Positions 51,590 through 63,464 of a DNA stretch of 64,000 nucleotides are shown in pieces. A model generated the notes under the pieces. The model did no database searches. It worked only from the letters and a program-made list of their open reading frames with translations, and was not told the origin of the DNA. Origin of the DNA: Mermis nigrescens. Taxonomy: Eukaryota > Nematoda > Enoplea > Mermithida > Mermithidae. The DNA is taken from assembly GCA_036768485.1 (NCBI GenBank), contig JAVLUZ010000509.1, positions 434,001 to 498,000 of the forward strand. Direction: 5' to 3'. The position numbers and the translations under genes were made by a program. Each line of letters opens with the position of its first letter. Position 1 is the first letter of the stretch.

Positions 51590-53250
51590 TAATTTGTGCA
51601 TATTCTATTCATGTCATTCATTAATGCCAGCCTGAGTTTTTCATCCCATGCCAATTTCGCTTTCCACTATTTTTGTATTAAATATTTGCCTTGCAATAGT
51701 AATGGCGTCAAAAATCCAAAAGGATCAAATATGCAAGCTGATTGTCAAAGAACAGATCTTTTTGTGCATACTTCTAACAATTTATTCATATCAATGCTTC
51801 CTAGAGGAAGCGTTATTTTAATTAAATCAGTAACATGATTCCATTATAATCTGAGAATTTTTATATCATTTCCTTCAGCTTGATTAACGCTGTTCATAAT
51901 ATTCAAAAGATTAACAGAATTTAAATTCCATTCAAGCAGATTCAATTGTGCTCCTTTAAATATTTGCTTTAATTCATAATAAATGAGCTAATTTAGCTTT
52001 GTCAGTATTCTTTACACAACAAATGATGTGAAATTGTTTTCAAAATGAATGGACTACAGTTTAAGCTAAAAGGAACATGACAGAAATGATAAATTTTGAT
52101 ATTATTATCTAAGTTTTTATTTTTGGATCTTTTAATCATAAAAATGAAGTTATATCTTTATCTTTTTCTTGAACTCCTATCTGTAAAAATGCTTTATTGA
52201 CATCTGCCATTATAAAAATAGGATTCATTCAAAATCTTATCAACATGCCACATAAGTTGGGCATGATTGCCGGACTGTGATATAAGCAATCATTTAGACC
52301 ATACTTGGGCAGCAAGAAAATTCTTGGGGGTGCAAGATTTTTTTGGCATCAAAAAATTTCAAACAAAACAAAAAAAATTTTCAAATATTGATTTCTGGGT
52401 ATTTTGGTTTCTGGGGGGTGCATACCCCCATAACCCCCCACGCCCAGGTGTGATTTAGACTAAGCGCATTTTTTCTTGTTCTTGCAGATGCATTGTATAC
52501 AATACATACTGTAGTGGTTGTTTTTTGCGGTGTAATTACAGGATGATGAGGCAAATAATGTTTTGTAGTTTCAGGACTGTCTTCTCAAACTTTCTCAATT
52601 ATTCCATTTCCCAGTTGTTCATTGATAGTTTCTGAATATTTATCTAATAATTCAGGATTTTTGTGAAATCTTTTCATGACAGATTTTAATTGTCCAAATG
52701 CTAAGCCAAAATTATCGTAAAGATTAATTGCATTAGCTCTCCAGGGCCATGACACGTAGTATCTTCCATCAATAAGTTTGATTGATTCATTAACTAATAC
52801 TAATGCTTTCTCTTCATCATCAATTTAAGGATTATGTGTGATTCCTACAGATTTTAAATTCCAAAGTGATTCTATGCTAATCTAATTTTCTTCTGCTTCT
52901 TCAGTATTGAGTGTTACTGCACAAAAACTCAAATTAGAATTGTCATCATAATTAGAAACGTTTTTCTTTCCTGAAATTAGGCAACCAATTCTTGACTCAA
53001 TCACATATAATCCAGATGGTAGCCTTCTGCTAATAGTTTTTTTCCATTATTTCCCAAAAATAATCCATGCCAATTAATATAATGGTATTATTATATTAAA
53101 ATTATAATTATGAAGTATTAATCCATTATGTTTATAAAATTCTCTATCCGCATCATTCAGCTTTGCTTGTTCAATCTTTTCAGTCAAAATGGGCAAAGAT
53201 TAGTAAAATTTCTTTATTTGATCCATTTTGAAAATACAATTTGAAATTGA
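51590..53250 (-). pseudogene. BEL/Pao retrotransposon pol remnant
   Basis: On the - strand, spread over all three frames with several stops, the order is that of a BEL/Pao pol. First is the protease end (IILIGMDYFWEI, then LPSGLYVIESRIGCLISGKK, the aspartic protease flap region). Next is the linker (WNLKSVGI, DGRYYVSWPWRANAINLYDN, LDKYSETINEQLGNGIIE). Last are reverse transcriptase motifs (SLNDCLYHSPAIMPNL, MADVNKAFLQIGVQEKDKD, SFLWLKD) and the connection region (IFDPFGFLTPLLLQGKYLIQ). The YVDD box expected between SFLWLKD and NLLNIMNSVN is not found, so that part is deleted. A MITE-A is inserted within the SLND motif. RNase H and integrase are not seen. Confidence 0.85.
52300..52452 (+). mobile_element. 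Internally deleted MITE-A, TSD ATTTAGAC
   Basis: Only 153 bp, CATACTTGGGCAGCAAG ... CGCCCAGGTGTG, lacking about 110 bp between TTTTTTTGG and CATCAAAAAAT. Perfect 8-bp ATTTAGAC lies at 52292-52299 and 52453-52460. It interrupts the BEL/Pao reading frame at SLND. Confidence 0.93.
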
Positions 53251-54060
53251 TAACTGAGCCTGCTAACCATGCCTGCCCCAACAACTAATTCCCTAAGACC
53301 ACCAATCCCGAATGATTCATTTCCATGCCAGAACATCTGAACCCAGAACATCAAACACCAATTTAGCTTCCTAATTCAGGATATGGAAACCAAATTCAAT
53401 GCACAATTTGTTGCCTATACTGACAATACCTGGCCCCGACCTATAGATTGTTCTTATCCGCATGGGTGGAACAATTCAACAAAGCCTTTGTAGTGCCACT
53501 TACCAAATGCCCATATAAGATAAATCAAATGCAGAAACGCTTTATGGTTATGTATTTGTGCAAAATCGAACACTTTAAAACTCTGGGTATAATGTTTTAT
53601 TAAGGCGTGAAGGTGTGTGGGCTGAAATTTGTAAGCATAACCAACACAATAGATGACAATGCTACAAGTTGTGAAACATAAAAAAAACATTTGCTACCTG
53701 TTTATGTGTTTACTACATACAATTTTCTCTTCTCCTAAACTTTCTTATCTATCTAATGTTAAAGCATAGCATTCAACAAACTCAACTAACAAAATGTTTT
53801 ACTTTTTATAGTAAATATCTATAAACAATCATGCTATATAAGTCCAAACCCTAATCTCCCAAAGCAAAATTCACATTCGCTCATTAGTCTATCCGCCGTC
53901 TCTGCTCATATTCAAGTTGTCTTTATCTAAGGTAGCGCGTTAGCGCGTACCTATAATATACTTGGGTACCCCTAACACCTGTGCACCCCCTACAGCTATA
54001 ACGGGACACTTCTGGAAGGTGCGGTTTTTTTTAAAAGAAAGATAGTAGTTATACGTAGCA
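53251..54060. other. No gene recognised
   Basis: AT-rich, no repeat ends recognised. A short - strand frame at 53454-53690 has no recognisable similarity. Confidence 0.3.
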
Positions 54061-54064
54061 CTCT

Positions 54065-54590
54065 GGTCCCAATGGTTAAGGATAGGCAATGATAAAGGAT
54101 AGGCAATGGTAGAGAATAGGCAATGGTTAAGGATAGGAGGCCGATTCCAGCCATAGTCTGTTCCCAATGGTTAAGGATAGGCAATGGTTAAGGATAGGAG
54201 GCCGTTTCCAGCCATAGTCTGGTCCCAATGGTTAAGGATAGGCAATGGTTAAGGATAGGCAATGGTGAAGAATAGGTAGTGGTTAAGGATAGGAGGCCGG
54301 TTCCAGCCATAGTCTGGTCCCAATGGTTAAGGATAGGCAATGGTTAAGGATAGGAGGCCGGTTCCAGCCATAGTCTGGTCCCAATGTTTAAGGATAGGCA
54401 ATGGTTAAGGATAGTCAATGGTAAAGAATAGGCAATGGTTAAGGATAGGAGGCCGGTTCCAGCCATAGTCTGGTCCCAATGGTTAAGGATAGGCAATGGT
54501 TAAGGATAGGAGGCCGATTCCAGCCATAGTCTGGTCCTTATAGTTGAGGATAGGCAAGGGTTAAGGATAGGAGGCCGGCTACGAGTCTGG
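54065..54590 (+). repeat. Higher-order tandem array (61/95 bp)
   Basis: Units of GGTCCCAATGGTTAAGGATA, then GGCAATGGTTAAGGATAGG, AGGCC and TTCCAGCCATAGTCT. GCCATAGTCT recurs at about 54150, 54211, 54306, 54367, 54462 and 54522, so 61-bp and 95-bp intervals alternate. The longer interval has two more AATGGTTAAGGATAGGC subunits. This is a 156-bp higher-order repeat. Confidence 0.9.
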
Positions 54591-54880
54591 CCCCAGTGTT
54601 ACAGCATATACAATGATGAAAGATAGGCAGATCTGCTCCCTAAACCAAAATTGAGGTAGTGCTAGGGAGCAAATGGCTGGGTATGTGGTCGAGGTTGGAG
54701 GGCCCACTTGGGGAGGGGGCGCGTCCAGTCCAGGGCTAGGGGCCCAGGGCCATGCGAGGGGTAAATTTCCCTGGTGGGAAAATTCAAAGAGCTATAACTC
54801 AAGAGCCCACAGTCGGATTGAACTCAAATTTTTAGGGTAGGATGAACGTATGCCAGGCATGTTATGCATACAATATGTAC
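54591..54880. other. Short G-rich linker, no gene
   Basis: Contains GGGCCCACTTGGGGAGGGGG and GGTAAATTTCCCTGGTGGG, followed by AGCTATAACTCAAGAGCCC. The wording resembles the 5' part of Helitron-like elements (CCCAATGAAATTTGGTGGG at 40065), but no TC...CTRR pair could be placed. Confidence 0.3.
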
Positions 54881-55850
54881 GATCAACCTACAGTATACCA
54901 GCATAAGCTTACACTTTTGCGTAACTCAATAACGACCAATCAGATTTTGTTCAAATTTTCAGGATATGATGTATATAGGCAAGGCATGCTATGTCCAGAA
55001 TTTCAGCGCGCAGTCTACAGTATACCAATTTACTTTACATTTTCTTATATAACACTATATTTCAAGAACTATAGGGTGGATTTAGCTCAAATTTTCAGAA
55101 TAGGGTAAGCATATGTTGCATGTTTAAGTTATTGATATGAACATGTAATATACAGTATACCAATTTACTTTACACTTTCTTATATAACACTATATTTCAA
55201 GAACTATAGGGTTGATTTAGCTCAAATTTTCAGGATAGGGTGAGCATATGTTGCATGTGTTATCCTATTGATATGAGCATGTATTATACAGTATACCAAT
55301 TTACTTTACACTTTCTTATATAACACTATATTTCAAGAACTATAGGGTGGATTTAGCTCAAATTTTCAGGATATGGCGTATATAGGCAAAGCATGCTATA
55401 TACAGAATTTCAGGACGCAGTCAACCATATACCAATTTACTTTACACTTTCTCATATAACACTATATTTCAAGACCTATAGGGTGGATTTAGCTCAACTT
55501 TTCAGGATAGGGTTAACATATGTTGCATGTGTTATGTTATTAATATGAACATGTAATCTACAGTATACCAATTTACTTTACACTTTCTCATATAGCACTA
55601 TATTTCAAGAACTATAGGGTGGATTTAGCTCAAATTTTCAGGATAGGGTTAACATATGTTGCATGTCTTATGTTATTAATATGAACATGTAATCTACAGT
55701 ATACCAATTTACTTTACACTTTCTCATGCAGCATATTTCAAGAACTATAGGGCGCATTTACCTCAAATTTTCAGGATAGGGTGAGCATATGTTGCATGTG
55801 TTATCGTATTGATATGAGCATGTAATGTACAGCAGGCCAATTTTGGTTAA
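54880..55850 (+). repeat. 135-bp satellite, about seven units
   Basis: CAATTTACTTTACA recurs at 55028, 55161, 55298, 55433, 55569 and 55705. Each is followed by CTATATTTCAAGAACTATAG and TTTAGCTCAAATTTTCAGGA. It lies partly inside the left arm of the large palindrome. Confidence 0.9.
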
Positions 55851-55999
55851 CATTCTTTCAGATATAGTTATAACTCAAGAACCAATGATCAGATCAGGCT
55901 TAAATTTTCCAGGGTAAGATATATAAATTGCAATTTGAGCTATGTACAAGAATTTTAGGGCACAACCTACAGTATGCCAATTACACTGGTTTTTCAGAT

Positions 56000-57385
56000 G
56001 ATGATGATAGAGAGATTGATGTAAAGTACCCTATGAAAGATTTATTTTTCATAACTAATAATCAATTATAATAAACATGCCCAAACCTGTCAGTAAGCCT
56101 AGCAGGTAAGAGGGTAACAACAATTTGGCAGTGTGTGTGTGTATGCGTGCGTTTGTGTGTTGGGGTTAGCAGTCCTGTCGAGCCCACAAGCGCCACCAAG
56201 GTCCACAAGCACAACCAAGGTCTACAAGCGCCACCAGGGCTCCTTTACATTTACACTGTTTTACACTTTACACTTGCTACCCTGCCACTCAGTCTTAAAT
56301 ATATCTAAAATTTGCCAAAGTAAGACAAAGCTAAGCCAAGGACTGGATGTGAGTTTAAACTAAGCTTAGGTAAGCCAAGGTATAAAACAAGCCTAAGCAT
56401 TATAGAAATTTATCAAGCAGTGTATGGCTTCCTGTCCCTTCATGTTCACGTGGCAGATTATGCAATTAGGTCTTGAGTGTAGAGTAAGTGAATGTTGTAA
56501 AGCAAAGTCGAGTAAGCTAAGCTAAGCTAGGGAGTAAATTGGGCCTAAGCACAAAAGGAGTGTGTTTATATGTTTTTTTATAGGTTTTTTGTGTATATAG
56601 GTTTGACTTGCCAGTCCTTTGACTTCCTGGTCCTTCGACACAAACTGATCTTTCTGACTTCCTGGTCCTTGCTTAAATGTCTTGAAACAGCAGTCCGCTC
56701 TTGCAAGACATCAACATGCTTATGCATGTTGTGTGTACCTCTGCCATTGCAAATGATGGACCGAGTGAGCCAAAATCTGGATTTAGATTGAAACAAGCAT
56801 GTATTGTAAAAAATGCACCTCACATGCTGTAAGTTTGTGAACTAATTTAGCTGAAAATTTGTTGATTGTGGGTCATGGTCAGAAAATCTAGTAATTTTAC
56901 TGTTTTTAGCTATTTTTACATCAAAATTTACTGTTTTTGGCTCAAATAGCTCATGGTAGGTTCAATGGTGGTGTCTGCATGTGTCTTCAAAGGAGATCAG
57001 CATTAACTTATATACTGTAAAAGTGAATACATGAGGAAGAATAGCTCAAATTAATCTAGAATTCAGCATACAGGTCATGCCTTTAACAAAGTGTGTACTA
57101 TTTGTGAGCTGAGCACAAAGCATCTGACACTATTATAATTAGTTAGGTCTCCGAGGCTATTCTTCTCTGCTGAGGAGTTTAACAAAACCTTTCATTTCAA
57201 TACAATTAATGCCTCAGAAACATAATTAACATGTATTATAAACTTTAGTTGGTTCAATTACTTCTTATTTATTTGTATAACTTAAAGTAAAAAGTGCTTT
57301 TAATTCAATTACATGTGAGCATTGAAAATGGCTCATAGATTGTAGAACAATTAGAAGGAAAGTGTAGGCAAATTGAGCAGTTTAG
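56000..57385. other. Palindrome arm without gene (left)
   Basis: I find no coding frame conserved between the two arms. Frames near 56133-56363 and 62882-63115 are partly shared, but with indels and no similarity I can name. The GTGTGTGTGTATGCGTGCG run near 56134 is simple sequence. Confidence 0.4.
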
Positions 57386-57392
57386 AAAAAAA

Positions 57393-57770
57393 GTGTCAGA
57401 GGTTGGTAAAAATGGGCAGCGTTTGGAAAAAAGTGTGCATAGTTTGGAAAAAAAGGTGCAGAGTTTGGAAAAAGTGTGCAGAGTTCGGAGAAAGCAGAGT
57501 TCGGAAAAAAGTGTGCAGAGTTTAGAAAAAGTGTGTACAGTTTGGAAAAAGTTTGCAGAGTTTAGAAGAAAGTGTGCAGAGTTTGGAAGCATTTTTCACA
57601 CGCTATAACATAGGAAGTGTGCAGAGTTTCGAAAAAGTGTGCAGAGTTTGGAAAAAGTGTGCAGAGTTTAGAAAAAGTGTGCAGTTTGGAAAAAAACATG
57701 CAGGGTTAGGAAAAAAGTGTGCAGAGTTTGGAAAAAAGTGTACAGAGTTTGGAAAAATACCTAAAAATTA
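57393..57770 (+). repeat. 20-bp satellite S1 (AGTTTGGAAAAAGTGTGCAG)n, left arm
   Basis: About 18 imperfect units, interrupted at 57590-57617 by TTTTCACACGCTATAACATAGGAAG. Open frames across it come from the repeat and lose phase with the 20-bp period. Confidence 0.9.
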
Positions 57771-58279
57771 TTAAAACATATTTGGGGTAATTCAAATGTC
57801 ATTATCATTCAGCCAACTATAATATGATAGAGAGATGTAGTGTAAGTGGGTGGGCCTGAGTTCAACACTTTAGGGCTAATAGCGACAGACGAGAATGATA
57901 TGGTCAAAAACTCTTTTTGCTTTGACATAGTTTATTAAATAAATTATACAGGTATATTAGACTTAACAATTTGATGACATAGGCATGTGCCACAAGCCGA
58001 AAACACAAGAATAAGCATTTGGGGAGGCTTACTTGGGTAGTGTGGCTGTGAAATGATTTAATAGTCAGCTAATTTTCATATAATAGGTATTATTTGCACA
58101 CACATTTGCTACATAACTGTCCAGGCTGTTTGTTGGCTATAACATTCATTGTGCAATCCTCTTACATATAGGGAGACATTCCATTTTCAACGACCAGAGA
58201 CATACAGATTACAATACTGTTAGGTAGTCTTAAAGAATATACTGCATACAATAGACAAAGTCTGTTGAATTTATAAGAG

Positions 58280-58735
58280 TGCTTGTAAAGTTTGGAACAT
58301 TTTTTTGTAAAGTTTAGAACATTTTTGTAAAGTTTGGAACATTTTTGTAAAGTTTGGAACATTTTTTGTAAAGTTTGGAACACATTTTGCACGTTATAAC
58401 ATAAGAAGTTTGTAAAGTTTGAAACATTTTTTGTAAAGTTTCGAACATTTTTGTAAAGTTTGCAACATTTTTGTAAAGTTTGGAACATTTTTGTAAAGTT
58501 TGGAACATTTTTTGTAAGTTTGGAACACATTTTGCACATTATAACGTAAGAAGTTTGTAAAGTTTGAAACATTTTTTGTAAAGTTTCGAACATTTTTGTA
58601 AAGTTTGGAACATTTTTTGTAAAGTTTGGAACATTTTGTAGGTTGGGAACATTTCTTGTAAAAGTTTGGAACACTTTTGTAAAGTTTGGAATTTTGTAAA
58701 GTTTGGAACATTTTTGTAAAGTTTGGGAAATTCAG
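58280..58735 (-). repeat. 20-bp satellite S2 (GTTTGGAACATTTTTGTAAA)n, left arm
   Basis: More than 20 imperfect units, with two interruptions by a CACATTTTGCACGTTATAAC segment followed by ATAAGAAG (about 58380-58410 and 58520-58552). 58736-59219 holds no recognised gene. Confidence 0.9.
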
Positions 58736-59219
58736 AAAAAGCTTGTAAAATTTGGAACAAAGCTCTTAAAGAATCAAAAAGAAAGTTATATAAATGTTTG
58801 AATATCAAAATTCAGCCACAATTAAAGAGGTATATTGCATCCAAAAATCCCTGTTTCTATTGCCTCAGTTAATAGCACTGTTAGGCATCTGTACAGAAAT
58901 TTATATTTGTGAGGCTGCGTTATCTGTATTATTGGTTAGGTGTAAGCATGATAATATTGCACTGTGCGCTTAAAATTTCGCTTGTTTATTGATAATGAGA
59001 TAGTAGCTAAGCACACACAAATGTGTCAGAAATACTCATATTGTATACACAATACTATTTAAATTCCACACTTTTTTGGGAAAGTGTGTGTTAAACTTAC
59101 TTCTATTGCTACATTAATTGAACAATTTAGCAGCGAGAAGCATAAGGCTGCATGCTTTTGTTTTTATTTAAAACTACCATCTCAGTACAGATTTAAGTAC
59201 AAATCCTAATACTTCAGGC

Positions 59220-59491
59220 CATACGTGGGCAGCAAAGAAAATTCTGGATGGGGGTACTTGAATTTTTTTGAAGGTCAAAAATGGCCTTAAAAATGGTGGT
59301 ATGGCGATAAAAACACCATTTTTCGACGTTCTCATCAAGCACTATCCATTGACATCAAAAAATTGCGAAAAAAAACGAAAAAATTTTCAAAAATTGAATT
59401 CTGGGGGGGTATTTTGATTTCTAGGGGGGGGGGGGGGTATTTTGGTTTTCTGGGGAGTGCATACCCCCCCAAAACCCCACGCCCAGGTGTG
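59220..59491 (+). mobile_element. MITE-A copy in the left palindrome arm, TSD CTTCAG(G/A)C
   Basis: 272 bp, CATACGTGGGCAGCAAAG ... CGCCCAGGTGTG, flanked by CTTCAGGC (59212-59219) and CTTCAGAC (59492-59499). The right arm holds the uninterrupted site GTCTGAAG at 60154-60161. Confidence 0.93.
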
Positions 59492-59765
59492 CTTCAGACC
59501 ATTAATCTAGAGTTTTTGCTGTAAAATCTAATTTGTGCATAAAATTGTAATTCTATTAATCAGTTTGGCATCTTTAAAGCTTATTTTTAACTTCATTCCA
59601 TAGGTAAAAGCAGAAATGTACTACTTAGTGTCGCTGAAATCATCTAAGAGTGTTGGACCCCGGAAGGACCCCCCACCCCTATAGAACGATGTGCTTCTCC
59701 AGCTGCTAAATGTGATGTTTGAAAGGCAAGCAAAAATGACTATTTACTATAATATTGTCTGCTGA

Positions 59766-59914
59766 CTATTATCATCAGCCAGGTCAGCCAAGATTGGTAG
59801 TAGATACTGACTGCATATGCTCGACATCAACATGGTTGTTGGCTATTGTCATATTAATGTTGTCACTGTCAAAAAATGACTATTTACCATTGTCATCCAG
59901 CCAGGTCGGCCAAT
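59766..59914. other. Palindrome centre
   Basis: About 150 bp not shared between arms as a whole, though (A/C)AGCCAGGTC(A/G)GCCAA occurs twice in direct orientation (59778 and 59895). GACTATTTAC also recurs at 59741 and 59878. Small direct repeats at the junction would fit a repair-mediated origin. Confidence 0.6.
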
Positions 59915-60634
59915 AGTAAATAGTCATTTTTTGCTTTTGTCTCTTCCTTTTAACATCACATTTAGCGGCTGGGCAGCACATTGGTCCCCTGTCCTCGGGG
60001 TCCAACACTCTTAGATGATTTCAGCGACGCTAAGTGAAGCCATTTCCGCTACCTATGGAATGAAGTTAAATAAGCTTTAAAAGATGCAAGTAGATTAATA
60101 GAATTGCAGTTTTATGCACAAATTGTTTTGTTTATAAAACCTCTGGATTAATGGTCTGAAGTATTAGGATTTGCACTTAAATCTGTACTGAGATGTTAGT
60201 TTTGCAATAAAAACAAAAGCATGCAGACTTATACTCGCTGCTAAATTGCTCAATTAATGTAGCAATAGAAGTAAGTTTAACACACACTTTCCAAAAAAGT
60301 GTGGAATTTAAATAGTATTGTGTATGCAATATGAGTATTTCTGACACATTTGTGTGTGCTTAAGCCTACTATCTCATTATCAATAAACAAGCGAAATTTT
60401 AAGCGCACAGTGCAATAATATTATCATGCTTACACCTAACCAATAATACAGATAGCATAGCCTCACAAATATAAATTTCTGTACAGATGCCTAACAGTGC
60501 TATTAACTGAGGCAATAGAAACAGGGATTTTTGGATGCAATATACCTCTTCAATTGTGGCTGAATTTGATATTCAAACATTTATATAACTTTCTTTTGAC
60601 TTTTAAGAGCTTCGTTGTTCTACCTTTGTTCCAA

Positions 60635-60940
60635 ATTTCCCCCAAACTTTACAAAAATATTCCAAACTTTAAAAAAATTCCAAACTTTAAAGAAGTGTTC
60701 AAACTTTACAAGAAATGTTCCAAACTTTACAAAAATGTTCCAAACTTTACAAAAAATGTTCCAAACTTTACAGAAATATTAAAGGCTTCACAAAAAATGT
60801 TTCAAACTTTACAAACTGTATGTTATAACGTGCAAAATGTGTTCCAAACTTTACAAAAAATGTTCCAAACTTTAAAATGTTCCAAACTTTACAAAAATGT
60901 TCTAAACTTTTTGAAAAATGTTCCAAACTTTACAAGCACT
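60635..60940 (+). repeat. 20-bp satellite S2, right arm
   Basis: The reverse complement of the array at 58280-58735, with about 14 units (fewer than the left arm) and one TATGTTATAACGTGCAAAATG interruption at about 60818-60838. The flanks (60500-60630 and 60941-61450) match the left arm and show no gene. Confidence 0.9.
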
Positions 60941-61449
60941 CTTATATTCAACGAACTTTGTCTATTGTATGCAGTATATTCTTTAAGACTACCTAACAGT
61001 ATTGTAATCTGTATGTCTCTGGTCATTGAAAATGGAATGTCTCCTATATGTAAGAGGGATTGCAATAATGAATGTTATAGCCAACAAACAGCCTGGACAG
61101 TTATGTAGCAAATGTGTGTGCAAATAATACCTATTATATGAAAATTAGCTGACTATTAAATTATTTCATAGCCACACTACCCAGTAAGCCTCCTAAATGC
61201 TTATTCTTGTGTTTCTATTTCAGGCACATGCCTATGTCATCAAATTGTTAAAGTCTAATATACCTGTATAATTTATTTAATAAACTATGTCAAAGCAAAA
61301 AGAGTTTTGACCATATCATTCTTGTCTGTCGCTATTAGCCCTAAAAAGTGCTGAACTCAGACACCCATACACTCTATGTCTCTATCATATTATAGTTGGC
61401 TGAATGATAATGACTTTTGAATTACACCCCCAAAATATGTTTTAATAAT

Positions 61450-61885
61450 TTTTAGGTATTTTTCCAAACTCTCACACACTTTCCAAACTCTCTGCACACT
61501 TTTTCCTAACCCTGCACGCTTTCCAAACTCTGCACACTTTTTTCTAAACTCTGCACACTTTTTCCAAACTCTGCACACTTTTTTCAAAACTCTGCACACT
61601 TTTTCGAAACTCTGCACACTTTTTTCCAAACTCTGCACTTTTTAGAAACTCTGCACACTTCCTATGTTATAGCGTGTGAAAAATGTTCCAAACTCTGCAC
61701 TTTCTTCTAAGCTCTGCAAACTTTTTCCAAACTGTACACACTTTTTCTAAACTCTGCACATTTTTTTCCGAACTCTGCTTTCGAACTCTGCATTTTCCAA
61801 ACTCTGCACCTTTTTCCAAACTCTGCACACTTTTTCTGCCCACTTTTACCAACCTCTGCACACTTTTTCTAAACTGCTCAATTTG
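61450..61885 (-). repeat. 20-bp satellite S1, right arm
   Basis: The reverse complement of 57393-57770, about 20 units, with the CTATGTTATAGCGTGTGAAA interruption at 61662-61681. 61886-63460 matches the left arm and shows no gene. Confidence 0.9.
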
Positions 61886-63464
61886 CCTACACTTTCCTTC
61901 TAATTGTTCTACAATCTATGAGCCATTTTCAATGCTCACATGTAATTATTAAAAGCACTTTTTACTTTAAGTTATACAAATAAATAAGAAGTGATTGAAC
62001 CAACTAAAGTTGATAATACATGTTAATTATGTTTCTGAGCATTAATTGTATTGAAATGAAGAGTTTTGTTAAACTCCTCAGCAGAGAAGAATAGCCTCAG
62101 AGACCTAACTAATTATAATAGTGTCAGATGCTTTGTGCTCAGCTCTACAAATAGTACACACTTTGTTAAAGGTGTATGACCTGTATGTTGAATTCTAGAT
62201 CAATTTGAGCTATTCTTCCTCATGTATTCACTTTTACAGTATATAAGTTAATGCTGATCTCCTTTGCAAGACACATGCAGACCCTACCATTGAACCTACC
62301 ATTGAGCTATTTGAGCCAAAAACAGTAAATTTTGATGTAAAAATAGCTAAAAACAGTAAAATTACTAGATTTTCTCGACCATGACCCACAATCAACAAAT
62401 TTTCAGCTAAATTAGTTCACGAACTTACAGCATGTGAGGTGCATCTTTTACAACACGTGCTTGTTTCAATCTAAATCCTAGATTTTTGGCTCACTCGGTC
62501 CATCATTTGCAATGGCAGAGGGTACACACAACATGCATAAGCGTGTTGATGTCTTAAGAGCGGACCGCTGTTTCATTTAAGCAAGGACAGGAAGTCAGAA
62601 AGATCAGTTTGTGTCGAAGGACCAGGAAGTAAAGGACCGGCAAGTCAAACCTATATACACAGAAAAAACCTATAAAAAAACATATAAACACACTCCTTTT
62701 GTGCTTAGGCCCAATTTACTCCTAGCTTAGCTAGGCTTACTCGACTTTGCTTTACAACATTCACCTCTACACTCAAGACTTAATTGCATAATCTGCTATG
62801 TAGACATGAAGGGACAGGAAGCCTTTGCAACGATAAATTTCTATAATGCTTAGGCTTGTTTTATACCTTGGCTTACTAAGCTTAGTTTACACTCACATCC
62901 AGTCCTTGGCTTAGCTTTGTCTTACTTTGGCACATTTTAGATATATTTAAGACTGAGTGGCAGGGGCTAACAAGTGTAAAGTGTAAAACAGCGTAAAATG
63001 TAAAGGAGCCCTGGTGAAGCTTGTAGACCTTGGTGGTGCTTGCAGACCTTGGGTAGCTTGCTGGGCTCTGACAGGGACTACTACCCCCAACACACAAACG
63101 CACGCATACACACACACTGCCAAATTGTTGTTACCCCTTCCCTGCTTAGGCTTACTGACAGGTTTGGGCATGTTTATTATAATTGATTATTAGTTATGAA
63201 AAATAAAATCTTCATAGGGTACTTTACATCAATCTCTCTGTCATCATCATCTGAAAAACCAGTGTAATTGGCATACTGTAGGTTGCGCGCTAAAATTTTG
63301 TACATAGCTCAGCTACAATTTATATATCTTACCCTGAAAATTTAAGCCCAATCTGATCATTGGTTCTTGAGTTATAACTATATCTGAAAGAATGTTAACC
63401 AAAATTGGCCTACTGTACAATACATGCTCATATCCAATAGGATAACACATGCAGCAACATATGC

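Noticed and set aside
54065..54590. Regularly spaced repeat that might look like a CRISPR array
   Set aside because: The segments between repeats are themselves repeats, not unique spacers, and this is animal nuclear DNA with no cas genes.
57393..58711. Lys/Glu-rich and Asn/Lys-rich repeat proteins
   Set aside because: Products of the 20-bp satellites; the frames shift with the period and are broken differently in the two palindrome arms.
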